From assembly GCF_001499995.1 (NCBI RefSeq), contig NZ_LQIU01000011.1, positions 1 through 64,000 of the forward strand: a stretch of 64,000 nt of DNA. The letters run 5' to 3'. Positions 1 through 8,166 of this stretch are shown here, piece after piece. How positions within the stretch are numbered: position 1 is the stretch's first letter; the number at the start of each line of letters is the position of its first letter. This stretch comes from Mycobacterium sp. IS-1496 (GTDB taxonomy: Bacteria; Actinomycetota; Actinomycetes; Mycobacteriales; Mycobacteriaceae). The notes beneath the pieces were generated by a model. That model saw only the letters and a list, made by a program, of their open reading frames with translations. It made no database searches and had not been told where the DNA came from. Both the position numbers and the translations under genes were made by a program.

Positions 1-130
1 GGGGGGCGGGGGGCGCGGGGGAGGGCCCCGTCGCCTCGGGGGTCTTGGACACCGTCGAATCGCCGGAGCCACAGCCGACGAGGGTCACCAGAGCGGCTGC
101 CCCGACCGCGATCTCGACCACCCGTCTCAC
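1..130 (-). CDS. lprE: Lipoprotein LprE, N-terminal part (cut by window edge)
   Basis: Only the first 43 codons lie in the window, read from a GTG at 130 towards position 1. The N-terminus has a short basic stretch (VRR), a hydrophobic segment and a lipobox L-V-G-C with the lipidated cysteine at residue 20, followed by a Ser/Thr/Pro-rich linker that runs off the edge. A secreted, lipid-anchored envelope protein is therefore clear. The name LprE rests on position: in M. tuberculosis lprE (Rv1252c) is divergent from the DEAD-box helicase gene, as here. A TANNNT hexamer (139-144) lies 8 bp before the GTG. Function is not known from this sequence. Confidence 0.6.
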   Translation of the reverse strand, partial: MRRVVEIAVGAAALVTLVGCGSGDSTVSKTPEATGPSPAPPAP

Positions 131-218
131 AACAGCGCACCGTACCGGGATCGGATGTGAGGTGGGAACAGGCGCGCTGGGCGGAAGCGGCCCGATGGCG
201 CACTAGACTTGCCTCGTT

Positions 219-1892
219 ATGACGTCGCCTGAACCGGACGCCCCCGGTACCGAAACCACCTTCGCTGATCTGCAGATTCACCCGGAGGTGCTGCGGGCCG
301 TCACCGACGTCGGCTACGAGAGCCCGTCGGCGATCCAGGCCGCCACCATCCCGGCGATGCTGGCCGGTTCCGACGTCGTCGGCCTGGCCCAGACCGGGAC
401 GGGCAAGACCGCGGCCTTCGCGATCCCCATCCTGTCGAAGATCGACACCGCCAGCCGCCACACCCAGGCGCTGGTCCTGGCCCCGACGCGCGAGCTCGCG
501 CTGCAGGTCGCCGAGGCCTTCGGCCGCTACGGCGCGCACCTGCACGTCAACGTGCTTCCGGTCTACGGCGGCTCCTCGTACGGTCCGCAGCTCGCCGGCC
601 TCAAGCGTGGCGCGCAGGTCGTCGTCGGCACGCCGGGCCGGGTGATCGACCACCTCGACAAGGGCAGTCTCGACCTGTCGCACCTGGACTACATGGTGCT
701 CGACGAGGCCGACGAGATGCTGCAGATGGGCTTCGCCGAGGACGTGGAGCGGATCCTCGCCGACACCCCCGAGTACAAGCAGGTGGCGCTGTTCTCCGCG
801 ACCATGCCGCCGGCCATCAAGAAGATCACCGCCAAATACCTGCACGACCCCGTCGAGGTGACGGTCAAGGCGAAGACCCAGACCGCCGAGAACATCACGC
901 AGCGCTACCTGCAGGTGTCCTACCCGCGCAAGATGGACGCGCTGACCCGGCTGCTCGAGGTCGAGCAGGGCGACGCGATGATCGTGTTCGTCCGCACCAA
1001 GCAGGCCACCGAGGAGGTCGCCGAGAAGCTGCGGGCGCGCGGGTTCGCGGCGGCGGCCATCAACGGCGACATCCCGCAGGCCGTGCGTGAACGCACCATC
1101 AGCCAGCTCAAGGACGGGTCGATCGACATCCTGGTGGCGACCGACGTGGCGGCGCGCGGGCTCGATGTCGAGCGGATCTCGCACGTGGTGAACTTCGACA
1201 TCCCGCACGATCCGGAGTCCTACGTGCACCGCATCGGCCGCACCGGCCGCGCCGGACGGTCGGGCACCGCGCTGCTGTTCGTCACGCCCCGCGAGCGGCA
1301 TCTGCTGAATTCGATCGAACGGGTCACCCGGCAGAAGCTCGTCGAGATCGCGCTGCCGTCGGTCGAGGACGTCAACGCCCAGCGGGTGGAGAAGTTCCGG
1401 GATTCGATCAGCGAGGCGCTCAACGCCCCGGGCATCGACCTGTTCCGCCGCCTCATCGAGGACTACGAGCGGGACAACAACGTGCCGCTCGCCGACATCG
1501 CCGCGGCGCTGGCCGTGCAGTCCCGCAACGGCGAGGCGTTCCTGATGACCGAGCCGCCGCCGGAGAAGCGGCGCGAGCGTCCCGTGCGCGAGGACGGCGG
1601 ACCCCGCAAGGCGCGCGACCGGTCGAGGACGGACCTGGCCACCTACCGCATCGCCGTGGGCAAGCGGCACAAGGTGATGCCCGGTGCGATCGTGGGTGCG
1701 ATCGCCAACGAGGGCGGCCTGAACCGCAGCGATTTCGGCCACATCTCGATCAAACCCGAGTACTCGCTGGTCGAGCTGCCGGCCAACCTGTCGAAGGACA
1801 CCCTCAAGAAGCTCGAGCGCACCCGCATCCAGGGCATGCTGATCAATCTCGAACCCGATCGCGGGCCCAAGGCGCGCCACAAGGGCAAGTGA
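219..1892 (+). CDS. deaD: DEAD-box ATP-dependent RNA helicase DeaD/CsdA
   Basis: Cytoplasmic ATP-dependent RNA unwinding protein of 557 residues. The helicase core shows the Q motif (about residues 14-45), motif I AQTGTGKT (57-64), motif Ia PTRELA, the DEAD box (162-165), motif III SAT (193-195) and motif VI HRIGRTGRAGR near residue 340. A C-terminal DbpA-type RNA-binding domain follows at about 473-545, after a charged Arg-rich linker; this tail distinguishes DeaD/CsdA from RhlE. Such proteins act in ribosome assembly and RNA decay, often in the cold. Its last codons overlap the acyltransferase start by 4 bp (GTGA), so the two are probably co-translated. A TAGACT hexamer at 204-209 suggests a very short leader. 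Confidence 0.95.
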   Translation: MTSPEPDAPGTETTFADLQIHPEVLRAVTDVGYESPSAIQAATIPAMLAGSDVVGLAQTGTGKTAAFAIPILSKIDTASRHTQALVLAPTRELALQVAEAFGRYGAHLHVNVLPVYGGSSYGPQLAGLKRGAQVVVGTPGRVIDHLDKGSLDLSHLDYMVLDEADEMLQMGFAEDVERILADTPEYKQVALFSATMPPAIKKITAKYLHDPVEVTVKAKTQTAENITQRYLQVSYPRKMDALTRLLEVEQGDAMIVFVRTKQATEEVAEKLRARGFAAAAINGDIPQAVRERTISQLKDGSIDILVATDVAARGLDVERISHVVNFDIPHDPESYVHRIGRTGRAGRSGTALLFVTPRERHLLNSIERVTRQKLVEIALPSVEDVNAQRVEKFRDSISEALNAPGIDLFRRLIEDYERDNNVPLADIAAALAVQSRNGEAFLMTEPPPEKRRERPVREDGGPRKARDRSRTDLATYRIAVGKRHKVMPGAIVGAIANEGGLNRSDFGHISIKPEYSLVELPANLSKDTLKKLERTRIQGMLINLEPDRGPKARHKGK

Positions 1893-3040
1893 CCGCACCG
1901 CGCGGCGTGCAGGAGCCGGTCGCTCAGGGCGGGCTCGAATCGGTGTCCAGCGCCGAGCGTGTCGCCTCGCTGACGGGTGTCCGCGCGGTCGCCGCGCTAC
2001 TGGTGGTGCTGACGCACGCCGCCTACACCACCGGCAGGTATCCGCAGGGGTTCGAGGGTCTGGTCTATTCGCGTATGGAGATCGGCGTGCCGATCTTCTT
2101 CGTGCTGTCGGGTTTCCTGTTGTTCCGCCCGTGGGTGCGGGCGGCGGCCCGTGGCGGCCCGCCGCCCTCGGTGCGCCGCTACGCCTGGCACCGGGTGCGC
2201 CGCATCATGCCCGCGTATGTGGTGACCGTGGTGGCGGCCTATCTCGTCTATAACTTCCGCACCGCGGGGCCGAACCCCGGACACACCTGGGAAGGGTTGT
2301 TCCGCAACCTCACCCTGACGCAGATCTACACCGACGACTACCTCTACTCGTTCCTGCACCAGGGGTTGACGCAGATGTGGAGCCTCGCCGTCGAGGCGGC
2401 CTTCTACGTCGTGCTGCCGGCGATGGCGTACGTGCTGCTGGTGGTGGTGTGCCGACGGGCGTGGCGGCCGGGGCTGCTGCTGTCGGGGCTCGCGTTGTTC
2501 GCCGCGGTATCGCCGGTATGGCTGTGGCTCGTGCACAGCGTGGACTGGCTGCCCGACGGCGCCCGGCTCTGGCTGCCGACGTACCTGGTGTGGTTCGTCG
2601 GCGGGATGCTGCTGGCCGTGCTGGCGGCGATGGGCGTGCGGGTCTACGCGTTGGCGGCCGTTCCGCTGGCGGTGGTCTGCTATCTGATCGCGTCCACGCC
2701 GATCGCCGGTGAACCGACCACCTCACCTGCCGGACTGCAGGAGGCGCTGGTCAAGACCGCGTTCTACGCCGTGATCGCGACGCTGGCGGTGGCGCCGCTG
2801 GCCTTGGGTGATCGCGGCTGGTACGAGCGGTTCCTGGCGAGCAGGCCGATGGTGTTCCTCGGCGAGATCTCCTACGAGATCTTCCTCATCCACCTGATCA
2901 CCATGGAGGTGGTGATGGTGGAGATCCTGCGTTACCCGATCTACACGGGGTCGATGCTGTGGTTGTTCGTCGGCACGATGGCGACGACGATCCCGCTGGC
3001 GTGGGTGCTGCACCGGTTCACCCGGGTGCGCCCGACCTGA
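1889..3040 (+). CDS. Acyltransferase 3 family integral membrane protein (Rv1254-like)
   Basis: A 383-residue polytopic membrane protein of the acyltransferase 3 family, which transfers acyl groups (often acetyl or succinyl) to sugars or lipids of the envelope. Near the N-terminus the family pattern Arg...His occurs in LTGVRAVAALLVVLTHAA, and the conserved W-S-L-A-V-E...F-Y block is near residue 165. About ten hydrophobic segments follow. The start GTG overlaps the helicase stop, so translational coupling is likely. The same helicase-acyltransferase order occurs at Rv1253-Rv1254. The acceptor substrate cannot be read from the sequence. Confidence 0.88.
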   Translation: MTAPRGVQEPVAQGGLESVSSAERVASLTGVRAVAALLVVLTHAAYTTGRYPQGFEGLVYSRMEIGVPIFFVLSGFLLFRPWVRAAARGGPPPSVRRYAWHRVRRIMPAYVVTVVAAYLVYNFRTAGPNPGHTWEGLFRNLTLTQIYTDDYLYSFLHQGLTQMWSLAVEAAFYVVLPAMAYVLLVVVCRRAWRPGLLLSGLALFAAVSPVWLWLVHSVDWLPDGARLWLPTYLVWFVGGMLLAVLAAMGVRVYALAAVPLAVVCYLIASTPIAGEPTTSPAGLQEALVKTAFYAVIATLAVAPLALGDRGWYERFLASRPMVFLGEISYEIFLIHLITMEVVMVEILRYPIYTGSMLWLFVGTMATTIPLAWVLHRFTRVRPT

Positions 3041-3102
3041 CGCCCCCGCACCGGCGCCGAGACCGTCGCGGCGAACGACGGACGTCCGTTCTCGCTCCTG
3101 TC

Positions 3103-3121
3103 TTAGGTTAAGCTGCCCTAA
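3103..3121. promoter_or_regulatory. IdeR iron box upstream of the siderophore-interacting protein gene
   Basis: TTAGGTTAAGCTGCCCTAA matches 16 of 19 positions of the mycobacterial IdeR consensus TTAGGTTAGGCTAACCTAA, with both outer half-sites intact. It ends 24 bp before the ATG at 3146, where a bound repressor would block transcription. This predicts iron-repressed expression. Confidence 0.88.
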
Positions 3122-3145
3122 GCTTGACGACGAAGGGTGGGACGC

Positions 3146-3862
3146 ATGGCCGACAAGAAGCCATCGCGCGGGTTCAGCGGCGCAGTGCTCAAGCTGATGC
3201 GGGCCGGCGACTACACGCTCACGGTCACCGGCAGGCGCGAGATCGGCCCGTACTACCTGCGGCTGAGCTTCACCGCAGGCGGCATGCTCGCCGACAACCC
3301 GCCGCACCCGACGCAGTGGGTGCGGGTGTGGTTCGCCGACGGCGACAAACAGCACCAGCGCGGCTACACCCTGGTCGACCCGGATCCGGCGCGCGACACC
3401 GTGGACATCGAGTTCGCCCTGCACGACGGCGTGGCATCGCAGTGGGCACGCGACGCGCAGCCCGGTGACACCCTCGAGATCACCGTCCTCGGCAGCAATT
3501 TCGCGCTACCCGAACCGCGCCCGGTCGGTTACGTGATCGTCGGCGACACCGCGTCGCTGCCCGCCATCAACTCGCTGCTGGCCGCCATCGGCGACGCCCC
3601 GGCACGGGTGTTCCTCGAAGCCGGCCACGAGGAGGACAAGCAACTGCCGGTCGCCCGCGCGTCCGACGTCACCTGGGTGGACCGCAAGAACGCCGGTGAG
3701 GCGCTCATCGAGACGGTCGCCGCGGCGGCGTTCGACGCCGCCGACCACTTCGGGTGGGTGGCCTGCGACAACCGCACCACCCGCGCGGTGTCGAAGGTGC
3801 TGCGCGAGGACTACAAGATCCCGAAGAAGTCCATCAAAGCACAGGCGTACTGGCAGGTCTGA
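3146..3862 (+). CDS. Siderophore-interacting protein (FAD-dependent ferric-siderophore reductase)
   Basis: A 238-residue cytoplasmic flavoprotein of the SIP/ViuB family, which reduces ferric siderophores so that iron is released. The N-terminal FAD-binding barrel carries the family signature R-G-Y-T (about residues 72-75) followed by a D-P-D-P loop and a GDTLEI strand; the C-terminal NAD(P)H-binding half has the GDTASLPAI segment. The ATG at 3146 is preferred over a GTG nine bases upstream because AAGGG at 3132-3136 sits at good spacing. It is somewhat shorter than many family members (250-280). The IdeR box just upstream independently supports an iron role. Confidence 0.9.
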   Translation: MADKKPSRGFSGAVLKLMRAGDYTLTVTGRREIGPYYLRLSFTAGGMLADNPPHPTQWVRVWFADGDKQHQRGYTLVDPDPARDTVDIEFALHDGVASQWARDAQPGDTLEITVLGSNFALPEPRPVGYVIVGDTASLPAINSLLAAIGDAPARVFLEAGHEEDKQLPVARASDVTWVDRKNAGEALIETVAAAAFDAADHFGWVACDNRTTRAVSKVLREDYKIPKKSIKAQAYWQV

Positions 3863-3980
3863 CGGCCGGCCGGGGCTTTGTGACGGCGCGCCGAAAACGC
3901 CGGGGCGCCGCCGCGCACCGGCATAGGCTGGCCGGGCCCGGACTCGAAAAGCGCGGTCCGGGAACCTCGGGAGGCCGGCC

Positions 3981-6365
3981 ATGTCCCACTCGTCACCGGA
4001 GCGCGACGGACAGCACACCTCGGCGGCCGCGGTGCGGCGCGACGTGCTCCCGATCCCGGATCCCCGGCACGTCGGTCTGACGACGTACGACGCGAAGGAT
4101 CCGGACACCACATATCCGCCGATCACCAGACTGCGGCCGCCCGAGGGCGCGCCGAACGTGCTGATCGTGCTGATCGACGACGTGGGCTTCGGCGCGAGTT
4201 CGGCGTTCGGCGGCCCGTGCCGCACACCGGTCGCCGAACGGCTGGCGGCCAACGGCGTGAAACTCAACCGCTTCCACACCACCGCGCTGTGCTCGCCGAC
4301 CCGTCAGGCGTTGCTGACCGGCCGCAACCACCACTCGGTGGGGATGGGCGGTGTCACCGAGATCGCGACGTCGGCGCCCGGGTACAGCAGCATCCGGCCC
4401 AAGGACAAGGCGCCGATCGCGGAGACGTTGCGGCTCAACGGCTACTCGACGAGTCAGTTCGGCAAGTGCCACGAGGTCCCGGTGTGGGAGGTGTCGCCGG
4501 TCGGGCCGTTCGACCAGTGGCCGACGGGGTCGGGGTTCGAGCACTTCTACGGGTTCGTCGGCGGCGAGGCCAACCAGTACTACCCGGGCCTGTTCGAGGG
4601 CACCACACCCGTCGAGCCGGCCAAGACGCCCGAGCAGGGCTACACACTCACCGAGGACCTCGCCGACCGGGCGATCACCTGGGTGCGCCGGCAACACGCG
4701 CTCGCCCCGGACAAGCCGTTCTTCATGTACTTCGCACCCGGCGCCACGCACGCGCCGCACCACGTGCCCCGGCAGTGGTCCGACAGGTACCGCGGCGAAT
4801 TCGACGCCGGCTGGGATGTGTTGCGCGAGCAGATCTTCGCACGCCAGAAGGAGCTCGGGGTGGTACCGCCGCACGCCGAGCTGACGCGACGGCACGACGA
4901 GATCCCCGGCTGGGACGACATGCCCGAACGGCTCAGGCCGGTACTGGCCCGGCAGATGGAGATCTACGCGGGCTTCATGGAGCAGACCGACCACGAGGTC
5001 GGGCGGCTGATCGACGCCATCGACGATCTCGGCGCGCTCGACAACACGCTGGTCTACTACATCATCGGGGACAACGGCGCGTCCGCGGAGGGCACGCCCA
5101 ACGGGTGCTTCAACGAGATGTGCACGCTCAACGGTCTGGCCGGGATCGAGACCGAGGACTTCCTGCTGTCCAAGATCGACGACTTCGGCACACCCGACGC
5201 CTACAACCACTACGCGGTGGGCTGGGCGCACGCCCTGTGTGCGCCGTATCAGTGGACCAAACAGGTCGCGTCCCACTGGGGCGGCACCCGCAACGGCACG
5301 ATCGTGCACTGGCCGGCCGGACTCGGCGGCGGCGGCCGGACCCGCGACCAGTTCCACCACGTCATCGACGTCGCGCCGACGATTCTCGAAGCAGCGGGCA
5401 TCCCCGCGCCGCTGCTGGTCAACGGCATCGCGCAGGCGCCGATGGAGGGCGCCAGCATGATCTCGACGTTGCGCGCCGCCGACGCTCCCGAGACCCACCG
5501 CGTGCAGTACTTCGAGATGTTCGGCAACCGCGGCATCTATCACGACGGGTGGACCGCGGTCACCAAACACCGAACGCCGTGGCTGGCCGACCAACCCCCG
5601 CTCGAGGACGACGTGTGGGAACTCTACGGCCCGGACGACTGGACCCAGGCCCACGACCTGGCGGCCGAGAATCCGGCGAAACTGGCCGAGCTGCAGCGTC
5701 TGTGGCTCATCGAGGCGGTGAAGTACGACGTGTTGCCGCTCGACGACCGGTCGTTCGAGCGCTTCAACCCGGACATCTCCGGCCGGCCGGTGCTCATCAC
5801 CGGCACCACCCAGACCATCTTCTCCGGCATGCGATTGATGGAGAGCTGCGTGCTCAACATCAAGAACAAGTCGCACTCGGTGACCGCCCGGGTGTCGGTG
5901 CCCGAGTCCGGCGCGCAGGGGGTGGTGATCAGCCAGGGCGGTGGCGTCGGCGGGTGGTGCCTCTACGCCCACGAGGGCCGGTGGAAATACTGCTACAACT
6001 TCCTCGGCATCGAGTACTACTACGTCACCACCGACGCACCGATTCCGGCAGGCGACCACCTCCTGCGCATGGAGTTCGCCTACGACGGCGGTGGACTGGG
6101 CAAGGGTGGCGACGTGACGCTGTTCTGCGACGACGAAACGGTCGGCAGCGGCAGGGTGGAGCAGACCGAGCCGATGGCGTTCTCCGCCGACGAGGCGTGT
6201 GACGTCGGTTCGGACACCGGGTCACCGACCTCGCCCGACTACGGACCGCACGGCAATGCATTCACCGGGCGCATCGACTGGGTGAAGATCGACATCGGCG
6301 CCGACGGCCACGACCATCTGGTCACCCCGGAAGACAAGCTGACCATCGCGATGTCGCGACAGTGA
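3981..6365 (+). CDS. Large arylsulfatase (AtsA/AtsD type)
   Basis: A 794-residue type I sulfatase that hydrolyses sulfate esters. The active-site motif C-S-P-T-R lies at residues 104-108; the Cys would be converted to formylglycine by FGE. The metal-binding Asp pair (IVLIDDVG) is near residue 66 and a second metal site is in YIIGDNGAS. Length and the C-terminal beta-sandwich-like region resemble mycobacterial AtsA/AtsD (787 residues in M. tuberculosis). No signal peptide is seen, so it probably acts in the cytoplasm. A GGGAGG sequence just upstream supports this ATG. It is not part of the syntenic Rv1252c-Rv1262c set and may be a local insertion. The natural substrate is unknown; desulfation could feed the sulfur metabolism encoded further along. 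Confidence 0.9.
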   Translation: MSHSSPERDGQHTSAAAVRRDVLPIPDPRHVGLTTYDAKDPDTTYPPITRLRPPEGAPNVLIVLIDDVGFGASSAFGGPCRTPVAERLAANGVKLNRFHTTALCSPTRQALLTGRNHHSVGMGGVTEIATSAPGYSSIRPKDKAPIAETLRLNGYSTSQFGKCHEVPVWEVSPVGPFDQWPTGSGFEHFYGFVGGEANQYYPGLFEGTTPVEPAKTPEQGYTLTEDLADRAITWVRRQHALAPDKPFFMYFAPGATHAPHHVPRQWSDRYRGEFDAGWDVLREQIFARQKELGVVPPHAELTRRHDEIPGWDDMPERLRPVLARQMEIYAGFMEQTDHEVGRLIDAIDDLGALDNTLVYYIIGDNGASAEGTPNGCFNEMCTLNGLAGIETEDFLLSKIDDFGTPDAYNHYAVGWAHALCAPYQWTKQVASHWGGTRNGTIVHWPAGLGGGGRTRDQFHHVIDVAPTILEAAGIPAPLLVNGIAQAPMEGASMISTLRAADAPETHRVQYFEMFGNRGIYHDGWTAVTKHRTPWLADQPPLEDDVWELYGPDDWTQAHDLAAENPAKLAELQRLWLIEAVKYDVLPLDDRSFERFNPDISGRPVLITGTTQTIFSGMRLMESCVLNIKNKSHSVTARVSVPESGAQGVVISQGGGVGGWCLYAHEGRWKYCYNFLGIEYYYVTTDAPIPAGDHLLRMEFAYDGGGLGKGGDVTLFCDDETVGSGRVEQTEPMAFSADEACDVGSDTGSPTSPDYGPHGNAFTGRIDWVKIDIGADGHDHLVTPEDKLTIAMSRQ

Positions 6366-6905
6366 TCACCGCGCTCGTTGCGGGCTGATCAGGACCGGCG
6401 CCACGAAGTCCTCGAGCATCGCGCGCTCGTCGTCCTCGTCGCGACCGGGGAACAGCAACAGCGAGGTGAGCACCCGAACCAGCCAGCGCGCCCGTCGCTC
6501 GACGTCTTCGGTATGGCCCAGCGACCGCACGAACGCCTCGACCATGGCCGCGACGACGTCGGACCGTTCGGCCCACTCACCGCCGATCGGGCGCGCCGTC
6601 GGGGTGAACCACGATGCGAGCGCGGGGTTTTCGCGCACACTGCGCAGGGTGAGCACCGTGCTCTCGATCAGCCGCTCGGCCGGGTCGGCCACCCCGCCGA
6701 GCCGTTCGGCCAGCGTGCGGTACAGCCGCTGCGCCTCGCGGTGGACGTAGGCGGTGTGCAGGGTGTCGCGGCTGTCGAAGTGGCGGTACAGCGTCGCCCG
6801 CGAACACCCGGCCGCCTTCGCGATGTCGTTCATGCCGACGGTGGCGGCGTCGCGTTCGGCGAACAGCCGCTCGGCCGCGTCGAGGATGCGGTCGGCGGCC
6901 GTCAC
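6366..6905 (-). CDS. TetR family transcriptional regulator (Rv1255c-like)
   Basis: A 179-residue repressor-type regulator. The N-terminal helix-turn-helix is plain: ADRILDAAERLF, then GMNDIAKAAGCSRATLYRHF, then the DTLHTAYVHR linker helix; the rest is a helical ligand domain. The start is a GTG at 6905 overlapping the cyp130 stop by 4 bp, so an upstream extension inside the P450 gene is rejected. Order and orientation match Rv1255c-Rv1256c, where the regulator follows CYP130. The perfect dyad over the cyp130 start (8077-8106) is its most likely operator, which would make the operon autoregulated; that link is inference. Confidence 0.9.
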   Translation of the reverse strand: MTAADRILDAAERLFAERDAATVGMNDIAKAAGCSRATLYRHFDSRDTLHTAYVHREAQRLYRTLAERLGGVADPAERLIESTVLTLRSVRENPALASWFTPTARPIGGEWAERSDVVAAMVEAFVRSLGHTEDVERRARWLVRVLTSLLLFPGRDEDDERAMLEDFVAPVLISPQRAR

Positions 6906-8098
6906 AGCGCGAACGGCACCGACAGCGGACGGCGGACGTAACTGCCGCCCGCCCAGACGATCCCGGCCTCGTCGACGGTGAAGTCGGGACACCGGGCGAG
7001 CAGCTCGGTCAGGGCGACCCGCGACTGCATCCTGGCCGCCGCGGCGCCGAGGCAGAAGTGCGCGCCGTGGCTGAACGTCAGGATGTTGCGCGGCCGCCGG
7101 GTGACGTCGAGTTCGCCTGCATCAGGACCGAATTCGCGCTCGTCGCGGTTGGCCGACCCGTAGAGCAGCAGGACCTTGCGGCCCGCCGGGATGGTGGTGT
7201 CCCCGATGGTGACGTCGCGGGTCGCGGTGCGCGCCAGCCCCTGCACCGGTGAGGTCAACCGCAGGAATTCGTCGACCGCGTCGGTGACGAGCTCCGGTTC
7301 GGTGGCGAGCAGGCGCCGCTGGTCGGGGCGCTGATGCAGCAGTTGCACTGTGCCGCCGAGCATTCCGGTGGTGGTGTCGTTGCCCCCGGTGACCATCGTG
7401 AACGTGAACGCCAGCACCGGCAGCACGTCGACGCCGGCGGCCACCAGGTGGCTGATGGTGTCGTCACCGGGTTCGCGGCGGCGGCGTTCGATCAGTTCGG
7501 CGAAGTAGCCCATCATCGCGCCGATCGCGTCGCCCGCCCCGGTCACCCCGCCGGGCCCGGTGTTGGCCGCGACGATCGCCTCGGTCCATCCGTCGAACTG
7601 CGCACGGTCCGCCTCGGGTACGCCGAGGTAGTGCGCGACGACCATCGACGGCAGCGGTTTGAACAACTCCCGGACGATGTCGCCACCGCCGTCCGCACGC
7701 AACCGTTCGATGCGCTCGACGACGAACGCGCGGACCGCCGGTTCCACGGCCTCCACCTGCCGGGGGGTGAAACCGCGTGACACCAGCTTGCGGAAGTCGG
7801 TGTGCGTCGGCGGGTCCTGCATGACGAACGGCGGGTTGTCCGCCAGGCCGATCATCTCGAGTTCGCCGTAGTTGACGGTGAGGCCCTGCGCGGACGAGAA
7901 CGTCTCGTGATCGCGGGCCGCGCGCCACACGTCGGCGTGCCGGGACAGCACGTAATAGTCGAGGTCAGGTGTCGCGGGCGGGACGACGTGGTGGACGGGG
8001 TCGTGCTCGCGCAGGGCGGCGTACATCGGCCACGGGTTCGTCCAGGTCTCGGCCGTCGCCAGTTCGAAGCGGGCCGCATGAGACACATTCGCCGTCAT
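6902..8098 (-). CDS. cyp130: Cytochrome P450 CYP130
   Basis: A 398-residue soluble bacterial P450. The I-helix carries G-G-N-D-T-T-T, the ExxR region is present, and the haem-thiolate loop F-S-H-G-A-H-F-C-L-G has its Cys near residue 349. Long stretches agree with M. tuberculosis CYP130 (Rv1256c) as I remember it, for example TFSSAQGLTVNYGELEMIGL and SPVQGLARTATRDVTIGDTT. Compared with that sequence, the segment before the I-helix is shorter by several residues (VAAGVDVLPVLAF). The natural substrate of CYP130 is not settled; the M. tuberculosis enzyme binds azoles. It is first in an operon with tetR. The annotated ATG lies inside a dyad; a GTG at residue 5 is an alternative start. Confidence 0.92.
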   Translation of the reverse strand: MTANVSHAARFELATAETWTNPWPMYAALREHDPVHHVVPPATPDLDYYVLSRHADVWRAARDHETFSSAQGLTVNYGELEMIGLADNPPFVMQDPPTHTDFRKLVSRGFTPRQVEAVEPAVRAFVVERIERLRADGGGDIVRELFKPLPSMVVAHYLGVPEADRAQFDGWTEAIVAANTGPGGVTGAGDAIGAMMGYFAELIERRRREPGDDTISHLVAAGVDVLPVLAFTFTMVTGGNDTTTGMLGGTVQLLHQRPDQRRLLATEPELVTDAVDEFLRLTSPVQGLARTATRDVTIGDTTIPAGRKVLLLYGSANRDEREFGPDAGELDVTRRPRNILTFSHGAHFCLGAAAARMQSRVALTELLARCPDFTVDEAGIVWAGGSYVRRPLSVPFAL

Positions 8099-8106
8099 GT
8101 CTCATG
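8077..8106. promoter_or_regulatory. Perfect inverted repeat over the cyp130 start, probable TetR operator
   Basis: CATGAGACA (8077-8085) and TGTCTCATG (8098-8106) form a perfect 9-bp inverted repeat with a 12-bp spacer; the P450 ATG (8098-8096) touches the outer arm. Position over the translation start of a tetR-containing operon fits an autoregulatory operator. That the adjacent TetR binds here is inference. Confidence 0.6.
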
Positions 8107-8166
8107 GATACGGCAGACCGGTGACGGCGTCAACCCCCGTTGGCCCGTCCGCGCGAAACAGCATTC

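Noticed and set aside
1..30. G-rich run at the window start as assembly artefact
   Set aside because: On the minus strand it reads as the Ser/Pro linker of a lipoprotein after a good lipobox, so it is probably genuine coding sequence.
3993..6059. 688-codon open frame antisense to the sulfatase gene
   Set aside because: It lacks family motifs, is His/Arg/Asp/Val-rich as GC-rich antisense frames are, and the sulfatase on the other strand has all catalytic motifs.
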